DNA of 64,000 nt from Caballeronia sp. TF1N1 (lineage in GTDB: Bacteria; Pseudomonadota; Gammaproteobacteria; Burkholderiales; Burkholderiaceae). Every line of letters begins with the position of its first letter. The first letter of the stretch is position 1. Shown in pieces: positions 29,418 to 38,123 of the stretch. Location of the stretch: positions 124,001-188,000 of the forward strand of contig NZ_CP084626.1 in assembly GCF_022878925.1 (NCBI RefSeq). The letters are read 5' to 3'. The translations under genes were made by a program, and so were the position numbers. The notes below the pieces were generated by a model. The model had not been told where the DNA came from and made no database searches. It worked only from the letters and a program-made list of their open reading frames with translations.

Positions 29418-30293
29418 ATGAACACCATGCTTTATCCGGAACTGTACAAATCGCTGGAATCCGTCCGTTGGGACATGGAGAAGGACATTCCATGGGACAA
29501 GTTCGACGCGTCTCTGCTCACCGACGAGCAGGCCAAGACGATCAAGATGAACGCGATCACCGAATGGTCCGCTCTTCCTGCAACCGAGATGTTCCTGCGT
29601 GACAATCACAACGACAGTGACTTCTCGGCTTTCATCAGCGTGTGGTTTTTCGAAGAACAGAAGCACTCGCTCGTCCTGATGGAATATCTGCGGCGCTTCA
29701 AACCCGAGTTCGTGCCGAGCGAAGAAGAACTGCACGAAGTGCGCTTCGAATTCGATCCCGCGCCGCCGCTCGAAACGCTCATGCTGCATTTCTGCGGCGA
29801 GATTCGCCTGAATCACTGGTATCGCCGTGCGGCCGAATGGCATACCGAGCCTGTCATCAAGCATATCTACGAAACCATTTCGCGCGACGAAGCGCGTCAC
29901 GGTGGCGCGTATCTTCGCTACATGAAGAAGGCGCTCGTGCAAGCGGGCGACACTGCGCGCGCCGCCTTCGCCAAGATTGGCGTGTTGATGGCGTCGGCGC
30001 GTCGCACGGAAAAGCCGCTGCATCCCACGAATCTGCATGTGAATCAGGCGCTCTTTCCGCGTGATACGGTGCAGTCGCGTCTGCCGGACCCCGAATGGCT
30101 CGAGCGCTGGCTCGACGACCAGATCCGCTTCGACGACAGTTGGGAAAAGAAGGTCGTGGAGCGCATTCTGCACAACCTCTCGATTCTTTTCGAGCGCTCG
30201 TTCGTGACCGCGCAGGAGTTGAACCGCTATCGCAAAGAAGTGGTGCAGCGTCTGCAAGCGGCATCGGGCGGTGCGGCGGAACAGCCTGCCTGA
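29418..30293 (+). CDS. Ferritin-like diiron domain protein
   Basis: Helical protein of 291 aa of the ferritin-like superfamily. It carries two carboxylate-His pairs typical of diiron enzymes, FFEEQKH (about residues 77-83) and SRDEARH (155-161), with further candidate ligands Glu49/Glu57 and Glu128. The spacing resembles acyl-ACP desaturase and related oxygenases more than ferritin. The substrate is unknown. There is no signal peptide. The start ATG follows CAGGGGTGG. It lies downstream of the MerR-B12 regulator, which may control it. Confidence 0.82.
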   Translation: MNTMLYPELYKSLESVRWDMEKDIPWDKFDASLLTDEQAKTIKMNAITEWSALPATEMFLRDNHNDSDFSAFISVWFFEEQKHSLVLMEYLRRFKPEFVPSEEELHEVRFEFDPAPPLETLMLHFCGEIRLNHWYRRAAEWHTEPVIKHIYETISRDEARHGGAYLRYMKKALVQAGDTARAAFAKIGVLMASARRTEKPLHPTNLHVNQALFPRDTVQSRLPDPEWLERWLDDQIRFDDSWEKKVVERILHNLSILFERSFVTAQELNRYRKEVVQRLQAASGGAAEQPA

Positions 30294-30324
30294 GTTCTGG
30301 CTGGCGTCGGTCGCAATGGGTGAA

Positions 30325-30357
30325 ACGGCTCGCCGGAGCAATCCGGCGGGCCGTTTT
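30325..30357 (+). terminator. Terminator after the diiron protein gene
   Basis: An 11-bp stem (30326-30336 with 30343-30353, one G-U pair), AGCAAT loop, then TTTT. It lies 33 bp after the stop codon. Confidence 0.8.
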
Positions 30358-30440
30358 GCTTATGACCTCTGGATGACGTTCGGAGGAACGTACTGGCGTG
30401 GCACAATCGCGCTTCGAGTTCTACTGCACTGAGCGCCGCC

Positions 30441-30923
30441 ATGCCCGCCACTTTCGAACGCAAGATCACCACGCGCGATGCGCTCGCCGCGCTTCGCTTA
30501 AACCTCGCCGGACCGGTCGTTTTCACCAACGGCGTCTTCGACATTCTTCATCGCGGTCACGTCAGTTATCTCGCGGATGCGAAAGCGCTTGGCGCGACGC
30601 TCATCGTCGGCGTGAACAGCGATGCCTCCGTGCGCACGCTCGGCAAGGGCGACGATCGGCCGATCAATCGCGAAGACGATCGCATGGCGTTGCTGGCAGC
30701 GCTCGAGAGCGTGGACTGGGTGGTGAAGTTCGAAGAGACGACGCCGCTGCAACTCATCGATGCAGTGCATCCCGATGTGCTCGTGAAGGGCGGCGATTAC
30801 GACATGGACAAGCTCGCGGAATCGGCGCTCGTGCGAGGTTGGGGCGGCACGGCGCTGGCCATTCCGTTCGAGCATGACCGGTCGACGACTGCGTTGCTCA
30901 GGAAGGTTCGCGCGCAGGGTTGA
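30441..30923 (+). CDS. rfaE2: D-glycero-beta-D-manno-heptose 1-phosphate adenylyltransferase
   Basis: Nucleotidyltransferase of 160 aa that makes ADP-heptose for lipopolysaccharide inner core. It corresponds to the C-terminal half of E. coli HldE/RfaE. The cytidylyltransferase-like fold is marked by FTNGVFDILHRGH with the HxGH motif (His37-His40) and by GGDYDMDKL and IPFEHDRSTT. The kinase half (RfaE1) is not in the window. It stands alone on the plus strand, convergent with the birA-coaX group. Confidence 0.94.
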   Translation: MPATFERKITTRDALAALRLNLAGPVVFTNGVFDILHRGHVSYLADAKALGATLIVGVNSDASVRTLGKGDDRPINREDDRMALLAALESVDWVVKFEETTPLQLIDAVHPDVLVKGGDYDMDKLAESALVRGWGGTALAIPFEHDRSTTALLRKVRAQG

Positions 30924-31245
30924 GGTGCTTACCGGGCATAGGCGCAAGGCACGGGAATCGCCCGTCAGGGCTGCGCGCATTCATTCGCCAAGGCACACAT
31001 AAAAGTTTGCACGCCGAGCAGTACATGCACTCCACGCCGAATCGCAGACTGACAAACACGATGACACCGCCGGCGCGGATGCGAGCCCACGCATTGAATC
31101 ACCGGCCGAATATCAGGCTGGGCCGCACGGTGAGACATTCACGAACAGCGACGAACTCACACGTTATGTGCACCCACCGACCAAGTGAGCGCACCTGAAT
31201 TCGCGACAGGCACGGAATCGAAAACGAAGCGCGCGCCGTACGCAG
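30924..31245. other. Gap between convergent genes
   Basis: A 322-bp stretch between rfaE2 (plus) and the small membrane protein gene (minus). I see no convincing gene, terminator hairpin, repeat or promoter in it. Base composition is slightly less GC-rich than the neighbours. Confidence 0.4.
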
Positions 31246-31485
31246 TCACTGGCCAAGCGGCCGCTCCTGCACATTTGCAGCAGGCGCGGGCGCGCCGACT
31301 TGCGGCTGATCCGCCGCCTCTTCGGGATGCAGCGCCCGCGTTACCAGCGTTTCCGGATGCACCTGTTCCAGCAGATGATGCGGCTCGCGCGCGCCGGCCG
31401 CGGGCAGCGGTCCGAAAGTGCTGCGCACGATCGCGAACATCAGCAGATTGGCCAGAATGAGTAGGGCGATCAGCCAGCGCAGCAT
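31246..31485 (-). CDS. Small membrane-anchored protein downstream of coaX
   Basis: Hypothetical protein of 79 aa with an N-terminal membrane helix (LRWLIALLILANLLMFAIV) and a hydrophilic periplasmic-type tail rich in Pro, Ala, Glu and Gln. No known domain is recognised. It starts 16 bp after the coaX stop on the same strand and is probably co-transcribed with birA and coaX. The size and anchor recall truncated SPOR-type proteins, but no SPOR domain is present. Confidence 0.65.
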   Translation of the reverse strand: MLRWLIALLILANLLMFAIVRSTFGPLPAAGAREPHHLLEQVHPETLVTRALHPEEAADQPQVGAPAPAANVQERPLGQ

Positions 31486-31501
31486 GCTTGGGCTCCGTCA
31501 A

Positions 31502-32596
31502 TCAGTCAGAGAGTTTGCGAGATATCGGCGCAGTCGCGTCGCGCGCGATGAGCGCCAGGCCGGACAGCACGAGTGAATCATGGCGAGTATGCGGCACGGA
31601 CAGCGCGCCCGCGATTTCATTTGCCGCGCCGCCGCCCAGCACGAGACGCACTTCGGCTTGCCATTGCGCGCGCAGATCGTGCCACGCGCGCTCGATGAGA
31701 CTCGCTTGCGCGAGCAGGCAGCCGGCGGAAAGCGCGGCGGCGGTATCGGTGGCGAAGCGACTCGCGGTTCGGTCGAGCGCGGCGCGTGCCGATGCGGCAT
31801 CGAGCGTCGGCAACTGCGCCGTGTTGCTGCCGAGCGATTGCATCATCAACGACCAGCCCGGCGCGATCAGGCCGCCGATGAACGTGCCATCCGCGCGCAA
31901 GGCTTCGAGCGTCGTCGCCGTGCCGAAGGTGGCAATCAGCAGATGTTCGCCCGGAAACGCTGCCCGCGCGCCGATCATGCCTGACCAGCGGTCGCTGCCG
32001 AGGCGATCCGGTGCCGTGTAGCAATTGACGACGCCGCATTGCCGCGCTTTCGCCCGGACGACCGTTCGCCGCAGATTGGGCCAGCGTGCATCCAGCATAC
32101 GTTCGATGCGCGCTTGCACCGAGGCGCCCGCCACGTTGGAAATCCACGCGCTCGATGGCGTGGGTAACGCGGACCAGGCGGCTTCGGTCGATGGCGTCGC
32201 TGGCGCTGTTGCTTCGGACGTTATGGACGCGTCATCGCCGTTGGGTGCTTTATTCGTGTGCGTGTGCGCCGACGAATCGCGTGCCTCGAATGCGTCATGA
32301 AGCGGCTTCGGCGCCGGGTCAGCTTGCACGGTCGCTTGTGAGAACGCGAAGCCGCGTGCATCGGCCGCGTCATGAGGCGACTTCGGCGCTAAGTCACTTT
32401 GCGCGGGCGTTTGCGAGAGCGCGGAGCCGCGTGCATCGAGCGCACCATGAAGCGGCTTCACGACGTCGCCAAGACCCGTCTCATCACGCTCATGCTCGAA
32501 CGCCCCGTTCGCCATCCACTCGCCGCGCGAATCCACGAGCGCCCATTTGATTCGGCTATTGCCCGCGTCGATCAGCAAACACGGCGCCTCGCTCAC
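31502..32596 (-). CDS. coaX: Type III pantothenate kinase with a repeat-containing insertion
   Basis: Phosphorylates pantothenate, first step of coenzyme A synthesis. The ASKHA-fold motifs are [14 protein letters not shown] at the N-terminus, [12 protein letters not shown], and [12 protein letters not shown]. The length of 364 aa exceeds the usual roughly 260. The excess is residues about 40-145, a low-complexity insertion that contains two full and one partial copy of a 25-residue repeat starting K(P/S)PH or KPLH. It starts with GTG at 32596 and overlaps the birA stop by 2-3 bases. The core motifs are intact, so the enzyme is probably active. Confidence 0.93.
   Translation of the reverse strand: MSEAPCLLIDAGNSRIKWALVDSRGEWMANGAFEHERDETGLGDVVKPLHGALDARGSALSQTPAQSDLAPKSPHDAADARGFAFSQATVQADPAPKPLHDAFEARDSSAHTHTNKAPNGDDASITSEATAPATPSTEAAWSALPTPSSAWISNVAGASVQARIERMLDARWPNLRRTVVRAKARQCGVVNCYTAPDRLGSDRWSGMIGARAAFPGEHLLIATFGTATTLEALRADGTFIGGLIAPGWSLMMQSLGSNTAQLPTLDAASARAALDRTASRFATDTAAALSAGCLLAQASLIERAWHDLRAQWQAEVRLVLGGGAANEIAGALSVPHTRHDSLVLSGLALIARDATAPISRKLSD
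32292..32464 (-). repeat. 75-bp tandem repeat inside coaX
   Basis: Two consecutive 75-bp units (32292-32366 and 32367-32441) and a partial third (32442-32464), in frame with coaX. Each unit encodes 25 residues such as KPLHDA..ARG..SQ. The copies are diverged but clearly related, and the frame is kept because 75 is a multiple of three. Confidence 0.85.
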
Positions 32597-33495
32597 GGAC
32601 GCTCCTTCGCCAGGCGCAAACTCAGTTCGCCCGTTGCGACGACGCGCGGTCCTTCGGGCGCGTCGATCAGCAGATGGCCTCCGTCATCCACACCCGCCGC
32701 AATGCCACGCGTCACTTCCAGACCCTGATCGATCAACACGACTTCGCGCCCGGCGTAGGCATGTGCGTCCATCCAGCGCTGCCGAAACGGGCGGAAGCCT
32801 TCGGCTTCGAAGCGCGGCAGCGCGGCGTCGAGCGCGTTCAATAGCGCAGCGAGCGTCTCGGTAAGGTTCGCATCCGGCCAGGCGCGCGCAAGCGCGGCCG
32901 GGGTCGCGCCCGGTGCGGCGACGTTTGCTTGGCGGTGCACGTCGTCGACCTGAGCGGCGAGCCGTTCGACGCCATGCAAGTTGATGCCGATGCCGATCAC
33001 CACCGCCGTCGCTTGCGGCGTGCTCCATGCCGTTTCGATGAGGATGCCGGCGAGCTTGCCGTCGTCGAGCAGAACGTCGTTGGGCCACTTGAGCGCCGGA
33101 CGCGCGGACGGCGTGAGCGGTAGGCGCGCGAGCGCGTCGAGCACGGCGGTGCCGATGGCGAGACTTAGACCCGAAAGGCCCTCGATGGGCCGCTTCAGCA
33201 CATAACCGACCGACATCAGAAGCGCGTTGCCCGGCTCCGCGAGCCACGCGCGGCCACGTCTTCCGCGTCCCGCTGTCTGCAAATAAGCGATGCGCGCAAG
33301 CGGCGCGCTCGCTTCCTCGTGCGATTTGTCGCGCGGCTGGGCGCGAAATTTCGCGAGCAGGTCGGCATTCGTGGAGCCCGTTTCATCGACGATTTCGATG
33401 GTCCACTCGCGGGCAGGCCGCTCGGCCAGCGTCGCGAGCCGGTTACGGTCGATGCGCCACGGCGCGTCCGGGGCGAAGGAAGAGGGTGGGTTCAT
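32593..33495 (-). CDS. birA: Biotin--[acetyl-CoA-carboxylase] ligase
   Basis: Biotin protein ligase of 300 aa that attaches biotin to the carrier protein of acetyl-CoA carboxylase. The catalytic core shows the biotin/AMP loop [28 protein letters not shown], and a C-terminal SH3-like domain ([17 protein letters not shown]). The N-terminus lacks an obvious DNA-binding helix-turn-helix, so it is likely the non-repressor form. It is translationally coupled to coaX through an overlapping GTGA. Confidence 0.95.
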   Translation of the reverse strand: MNPPSSFAPDAPWRIDRNRLATLAERPAREWTIEIVDETGSTNADLLAKFRAQPRDKSHEEASAPLARIAYLQTAGRGRRGRAWLAEPGNALLMSVGYVLKRPIEGLSGLSLAIGTAVLDALARLPLTPSARPALKWPNDVLLDDGKLAGILIETAWSTPQATAVVIGIGINLHGVERLAAQVDDVHRQANVAAPGATPAALARAWPDANLTETLAALLNALDAALPRFEAEGFRPFRQRWMDAHAYAGREVVLIDQGLEVTRGIAAGVDDGGHLLIDAPEGPRVVATGELSLRLAKERP

Positions 33496-33544
33496 GGCGG
33501 GTATTGTAGCGGCGCGCCCTTACGCCGGATGCCTTCACCTCACG

Positions 33545-33877
33545 CTAAACGAGCGAGATCTTTAGCCGCTTGCCGCAAGCCGCAGCGTACTTGCGCAAAG
33601 TCGATACCGATGGCGAATGTTTTTCGCTGGCAAGCGATGCTTCGAGCCGCGCGACGGCGGACGCGGTCGTTCCCATGCGTTCGGCGACTTGCGCTTGTGT
33701 CAGGCCCGCTGCCACGCGCGCGTCGAGAAAGGCTTCGAGCGGCGCATATTTGCTTTCGAGTGCATCGTAAGCGGCCTTGAATTCCGGGTCCGCCATCATG
33801 CGCTCAGTGTCTTCGCGCGTGTGGGGAACCGGAGCGTAGCGCTCTTCCAGTTCGCGTTGCAGCCGGGTTTTAGCCAT
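33545..33877 (-). CDS. XRE-family antitoxin (HigA-like)
   Basis: Helix-turn-helix protein of 110 aa, the likely antitoxin of a type II pair. The XRE helix-turn-helix is at about residues 55-85 (AAGLTQAQVAERMGTTASAVARLE), and the N-terminal acidic helix may bind the toxin. Its start overlaps the toxin stop by 8 bp, and the toxin-first order is typical of higBA. By analogy it would repress the pair's promoter. Confidence 0.88.
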   Translation of the reverse strand: MAKTRLQRELEERYAPVPHTREDTERMMADPEFKAAYDALESKYAPLEAFLDARVAAGLTQAQVAERMGTTASAVARLEASLASEKHSPSVSTLRKYAAACGKRLKISLV

Positions 33878-34217
33878 TGCGTTTCGTCTCCATCATGCGC
33901 TTGCGGGCAATGCGTAATTCGTCGTCGGGCGTCTGCTGCGTCTTCTTGACGAAGGAGTGCAACATGACGATCCGCTGGCCGAGCAGCGTGCAATAAAACA
34001 CCCGCCCGATACCTTCTTCGCCGTGCAGTCGAAGTTCGAACAGACCATCGCCGAGCGCCCGCGAATGCGGCAGCCGCAACGCAGGGCCGTGCTTCATCAG
34101 GATTCGCAGCAGTCTCAAGTAGTCTGAACGGATGCCTGTCGGCAGCGAAAAGATCTCGCGCTTCACGCGGGCGTTGTAGTACGCAATCGTCCAGTCGCCA
34201 GTTTCTGAGGTTAGCAT
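33870..34217 (-). CDS. RelE/HigB-like toxin
   Basis: Toxin of 115 aa of the RelE/ParE superfamily, close to the phage Gp49-like (DUF891) branch, which cleaves mRNA at the ribosome. Recognisable parts are RVKREIFSLPTGIRSDYLRLLRIL, GDGLFELRLHGEEGIGRVFY and VMLHSFVKKTQQTP. The ATG at 34217 is preferred. A TTG four codons upstream is also open. The stretch around the start, GTTA-N10-TAAC (34210-34227), is a possible operator. The pair sits between birA and a lipid-transport operon and is the most mobile-looking item in the window. Confidence 0.87.
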   Translation of the reverse strand: MLTSETGDWTIAYYNARVKREIFSLPTGIRSDYLRLLRILMKHGPALRLPHSRALGDGLFELRLHGEEGIGRVFYCTLLGQRIVMLHSFVKKTQQTPDDELRIARKRMMETKRNG

Positions 34218-34394
34218 ATTTGATAACAAGAGGCCGGATTTCCAATTGCCAGTTTTTCGTGACCGGCGCCTCGTGTAAATTCAGCCAGTCGGTCTAAGCC
34301 ATCCCACAACCCCCGCGCCATAACAGCGCCGCCTCATTAACCTTCGTTACAATGTCCTCTCCCCTTCACGCCGCGTTCTGACGCGCATCGTTCC

Positions 34395-35522
34395 TTGAAC
34401 TTCGACACGCCGCCCCGCCTCAGTGTGGAAGCTGGTCAGCAAGGCAAGGTGGTTCGGCTCTCGGGCCAGTGGACCGCGCTTGCGCTCGCGCGCGACCGGG
34501 CCAAGAGCGGTGTGACGCGGCGGCTGCGCGCGGTCGGGCGCGAAGCCATCAGCCAATGGGATCTGCTGTCGGTCGAGCGGCTCGATCACGTCGGCGGACA
34601 AGCGCTCTGGCGCGTGTGGGGCCGCCGCATGCCGGCGACCATCGCGTTGTCGGACACGCAACGCGAAATCTTCGAACGCGTCGCGCTGCTCGACGCCGAA
34701 CGCGAAGAGCCCGAAGTCGTCACGCGCACCAATCCGGTCACGCGGCTCGGGGAACTGATCTTCGGCTTCTTCGACCATCTGCAAGGCGGCCTGTCGATGT
34801 TCGGCGGCTTCGTCCTCGATCTCTTCGGGCTCGTGCGGCGGCCGAGGCGCATTCCCTGGGTCGAAATCTCCGCGAACATCTACAGCGCCGGCGCGCAGGC
34901 GCTCGCCATCACCGCGCTGGTCGCGTTCCTGATCGGCATCGTGCTCAGTTATCTGTCGGCGCAGCAGTTGCGCGTGTTCGGCGCGAATCAGTACATCGTG
35001 AATATTCTCGGGCTCTCGGTGATCCGCGAACTCGGGCCGGTGCTCTCCGCGATTCTCGTCGCCGGACGCTCGGGTTCGGCCATCACCGCGCAAATCGGCG
35101 TCATGCGCGTGACGGAAGAACTCGATGCCATGCAGGTCATGGGTATCCCGCACGGTCTGCGGCTCGTCTTGCCGCGCGTGATCGCGCTCGGCATCGCCAT
35201 GCCGCTGCTCGTCATGTGGACCAACATCATCGCGCTGACGGGCGGCGCGGTCGCGGCGAAGCTCGTGTTGTCCATCGACATCTCGTTCTTCATCCGCTCG
35301 CTGCCTTCGGTCGTGCCTATCGCCAATTTGTGGATCGGACTCGGCAAAGGCGTGGTGTTCGGCATGCTGATCGCGCTTGCCGCGTGTCACTTCGGCTTTC
35401 GCATCAAGGCGAATTCGCAGAGTCTCGGCGAAGGCACGACGACTTCCGTGGTCAGTTCCATCACCATCGTGATTCTCGCGGATGCCGTCTTCGCCATCCT
35501 GTTTCAGAACGTGGGGCTATAG
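34395..35522 (+). CDS. mlaE: MCE-system ABC permease (MlaE family, STAS fusion)
   Basis: Inner-membrane permease of 375 aa. The N-terminal 100 residues look like a STAS domain (VVRLSGQWTALALA, VERLDHVGGQALW), corresponding to a fused MlaB. The rest is the MlaE/TGD1-type permease with SVIRELGPVLSAILVAGRSGSA and EELDAMQVMGIP. It acts with the MCE protein and ATPase in moving phospholipids between membranes. The start TTG at 34395 is uncertain. A GTG at 34425 is an alternative. A TACAAT at 34348-34353 may be the -10. It is the first gene of a four-gene operon. Confidence 0.9.
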   Translation: MNFDTPPRLSVEAGQQGKVVRLSGQWTALALARDRAKSGVTRRLRAVGREAISQWDLLSVERLDHVGGQALWRVWGRRMPATIALSDTQREIFERVALLDAEREEPEVVTRTNPVTRLGELIFGFFDHLQGGLSMFGGFVLDLFGLVRRPRRIPWVEISANIYSAGAQALAITALVAFLIGIVLSYLSAQQLRVFGANQYIVNILGLSVIRELGPVLSAILVAGRSGSAITAQIGVMRVTEELDAMQVMGIPHGLRLVLPRVIALGIAMPLLVMWTNIIALTGGAVAAKLVLSIDISFFIRSLPSVVPIANLWIGLGKGVVFGMLIALAACHFGFRIKANSQSLGEGTTTSVVSSITIVILADAVFAILFQNVGL

Positions 35523-35528
35523 GCGCAT

Positions 35529-36407
35529 ATGTCGACGACCCTTGCCACTGCCGTTCGTCATCAGCCGCCGCCCGTCATTGCCGAGCCGGTGATCGAAGTG
35601 CGCGACGTCACCAAGCGCTATGGCCGAACGGTGATTCACGAGCATCTGAATCTGGATGTGCGGCGCGGCGAGATCGTCGCGTTGCTGGGCGGCTCGGGCT
35701 CGGGCAAGACCACGCTCGTGCGGCAGATTCTCGGCCTCGAATCGCCGACTTCGGGCAGTATCCGCGTGCTCGGCGAGGAATGGGCGCACATGGACGACGA
35801 AACCGCGAAAATGATGCGCACGCGTTCCGGCATGATGTTTCAGCAAGGCGCGCTGTTCTCGTCGCTTTCGGTGTACGACAACATCGCGCAGCCGTTTCGC
35901 GAACTCGGCAAGATTCCCGAAGACCTGATCCGCGAATTCGTCATGCTCAAGCTGGAAATGGTCGGGCTGTCGTGCAAGCACGCGAGCAAGATGCCGTCGG
36001 CGTTATCGGGCGGAATGGTGAAGCGCGTGGGCATTGCGCGGGCCATTGCGCTGGAACCGGAACTGCTGTTTCTCGACGAACCCACCGCCGGTCTCGATCC
36101 GAAGGCCTCCGATGAATTCGTCGATCTCATCGCGACCCTGCATCGCGCGCTCGGGCTGACTGTCGTGCTCGTCACACACGATCTCGATACCATGGTCGCG
36201 CTGTCCACCCGTGTCGCCGTGCTGGCGGACCGGCGCGTACTGGTCGCGGCCCCCGTGGAAGAAGCGTGCGCGGTGGATCATCCGTTCATCCGCGAATATT
36301 TCCTGGGGCGGCGGGGCCGGCGCGCATTGCAGGCGCTGCCGCCCGAACGCCGCGCAAAGCTGCCCGCCGCCGCGCTGGAGGACGCGACCATCAGCGTCAA
36401 CAAATGA
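35529..36407 (+). CDS. mlaF: MCE-system ABC ATP-binding protein (MlaF family)
   Basis: ATPase of 292 aa that powers the lipid transporter. Walker A is LGGSGSGKTTL, the Q-loop GMMFQQGALFSSL, the signature LSGGMVKRVGIARAIA, Walker B LLFLDEPTAGLDP and the switch His VLVTHDLD. An N-terminal extension of about 25 residues and a C-terminal tail are present. The gene begins 6 bp after the permease stop. Confidence 0.94.
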   Translation: MSTTLATAVRHQPPPVIAEPVIEVRDVTKRYGRTVIHEHLNLDVRRGEIVALLGGSGSGKTTLVRQILGLESPTSGSIRVLGEEWAHMDDETAKMMRTRSGMMFQQGALFSSLSVYDNIAQPFRELGKIPEDLIREFVMLKLEMVGLSCKHASKMPSALSGGMVKRVGIARAIALEPELLFLDEPTAGLDPKASDEFVDLIATLHRALGLTVVLVTHDLDTMVALSTRVAVLADRRVLVAAPVEEACAVDHPFIREYFLGRRGRRALQALPPERRAKLPAAALEDATISVNK

Positions 36408-36465
36408 GCACCTCCCGCCAACGACGCGAAGGCCACCGCACGCGCGAGCCAGCAAGCAAAGGAAC

Positions 36466-37440
36466 ATGACGATGGAAAACAAATCACATGCGTTCTGGAC
36501 CGGACTGTTCACCATCGTTCTCGTGCTCGCCATTGCGTTCGCGGTGTTCTTCTTCAACGTGGACCGCACGGTGCGCGTGCCTTACGACCTCATCGCCCGC
36601 ACCAACGTGACCGGGCTTTTTACGGACGCCTCCGTGCGTTATCGCGGTCTCGGCGTCGGCAAGGTGCAGTCCATTCGCTTCGATAAAGCGCATCCGGGGC
36701 AGATCCGCATTCGCATTCTCGTCGACCAGAACGCGCCGATGACGCATTCCACCTTCGCCACGCTCGGCTTTCAGGGCGTGACGGGCATCGCGTTCGTGCA
36801 GCTCGACGACACGGGGAAAGACCCGAGCGCGTTGCCATCGTCGGCGCAGAACGTGGCCGAAGTGCCGATGCGTCCCGGTCTCTTCGAACAATTGCAGGAG
36901 CGCGGCGACGTTATTCTGAAGCGCTTCGAACGCCTCTCCGAAGATGCCGACAAGTTCCTCTCCGACGATGTGCGCGTCCAGTTGCTCGACACGACGAAGA
37001 GCCTGAAAAATGCCGCCGACGGCATTGCGACACTTACCAATCAGGTGTCGCCCGCGACCGAGCATTTGCCGCAGACGCTCAAGCAACTCGACCGCACGCT
37101 GGCATCGACCAATACGCTGATTCAAAACCTGAACCGGCCCGACGGCCCGTTCGTCACCAATCTGAACAAGGCAGGCAACGCGGCCGACCAGGCGGCTGCG
37201 GCGCTCACCGACATGAACGAGTCGCTGCGCAACGTGACGGCGCGCGTGGGCTTCGAAGCGTTGCCGCGCCTTTACTCGTTCACCGACGACGTCGGCAGCG
37301 CCGCGCGTTCCGTCGACCGCGCCGCCGATGCATTCAGCACCAATCCGCGCAGCGTGTTGTTCGGCGCGCCGCAGAAGTCGCCGGGGCCGGGGGAACCGGG
37401 TTTCGCGTGGCCCGCAAGCCCGACGCCGACGGCGCATTGA
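36466..37440 (+). CDS. MCE/MlaD domain lipid-binding protein
   Basis: Protein of 324 aa. One membrane anchor at about residues 11-33 (WTGLFTIVLVLAIAFAVFFF) is followed by a single MCE domain (RTNVTGLFTDASVRYRGLGVGKVQSI) at about 45-125 and a long helical tail that would form part of a tunnel through the periplasm. The tail is longer than in MlaD and nearer to proteobacterial Pqi/Mce types. The start ATG at 36466 follows AAAGGA. It is followed by the lipoprotein gene after 19 bp. Confidence 0.9.
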   Translation: MTMENKSHAFWTGLFTIVLVLAIAFAVFFFNVDRTVRVPYDLIARTNVTGLFTDASVRYRGLGVGKVQSIRFDKAHPGQIRIRILVDQNAPMTHSTFATLGFQGVTGIAFVQLDDTGKDPSALPSSAQNVAEVPMRPGLFEQLQERGDVILKRFERLSEDADKFLSDDVRVQLLDTTKSLKNAADGIATLTNQVSPATEHLPQTLKQLDRTLASTNTLIQNLNRPDGPFVTNLNKAGNAADQAAAALTDMNESLRNVTARVGFEALPRLYSFTDDVGSAARSVDRAADAFSTNPRSVLFGAPQKSPGPGEPGFAWPASPTPTAH

Positions 37441-37459
37441 CGTGATTCGAAGGAACGCT

Positions 37460-38107
37460 ATGCATAACGACCACCGCAACATGACGATGACCGCCGCGCT
37501 CGCGCTCGCCTGCATGACGATGCTCGCGGCGTGCGCGTCCACGCCATCGGCGATGCCGAACGTGCGCTACGACCTGGGCGTCGCGCCCGCCATCGACCAG
37601 AGCGCGAACAGCACGTCGGCTACCACGCCGGCCACCACGCCGCCGGTCAAGGTGCTGGCCGTGAGCGCGCCGCGCAATCTCGAAACGGACGACTTCATCT
37701 ACCGGCTCAGTTATGTCGATGCACAACGCACCGGCAACTATTCGAACAGTCACTGGACGATGCCGCCCGCGCAACTCCTGACGCAACGTCTGCGCGACAG
37801 CTTGTCGGCGCGCGGTCCGGTTCTTACGGGCGCCGATCCGGTGCGCGCGGCCTTGCTCGAAGTCGAACTCACGCGCTTCGAGCAAGTCTTCGATGCGCCC
37901 GAGCGCAGCCACGGTCTGGTCGCGGTGCGCGCGACGCTCACGCAGCAAGGACGCGTCGTCGCACAACGCAGCTTCAGCACCGAAGCGAGCGCGCCCACCG
38001 GCGACGCGGCGGGCGGCGCACGCGCGCTTGCCGCCGCGTCCGACGAGATGATTTCGCAACTCAGCGTGTGGCTCGACAAGCAGCCGCTCACCGCCGCCGC
38101 ACAATGA
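37460..38107 (+). CDS. ABC-type transport auxiliary lipoprotein (PqiC-like)
   Basis: Outer-membrane-type lipoprotein of 215 aa with signal peptide ending in lipobox LAAC (MTMLAACAS). The mature domain (ETDDFIYRLSYVDAQRTGNYSNSHWTMPPAQLLTQRLRDSL) matches the DUF330/ABC auxiliary lipoprotein family, which partners MCE systems such as PqiAB-PqiC. It is the fourth gene of the operon, with an AAGGA ribosome site. The presence of this protein, and the absence of MlaC, indicate a Pqi-like rather than classic Mla pathway. Confidence 0.85.
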   Translation: MHNDHRNMTMTAALALACMTMLAACASTPSAMPNVRYDLGVAPAIDQSANSTSATTPATTPPVKVLAVSAPRNLETDDFIYRLSYVDAQRTGNYSNSHWTMPPAQLLTQRLRDSLSARGPVLTGADPVRAALLEVELTRFEQVFDAPERSHGLVAVRATLTQQGRVVAQRSFSTEASAPTGDAAGGARALAAASDEMISQLSVWLDKQPLTAAAQ

Positions 38108-38123
38108 GGCATTCGCGCGGCTC

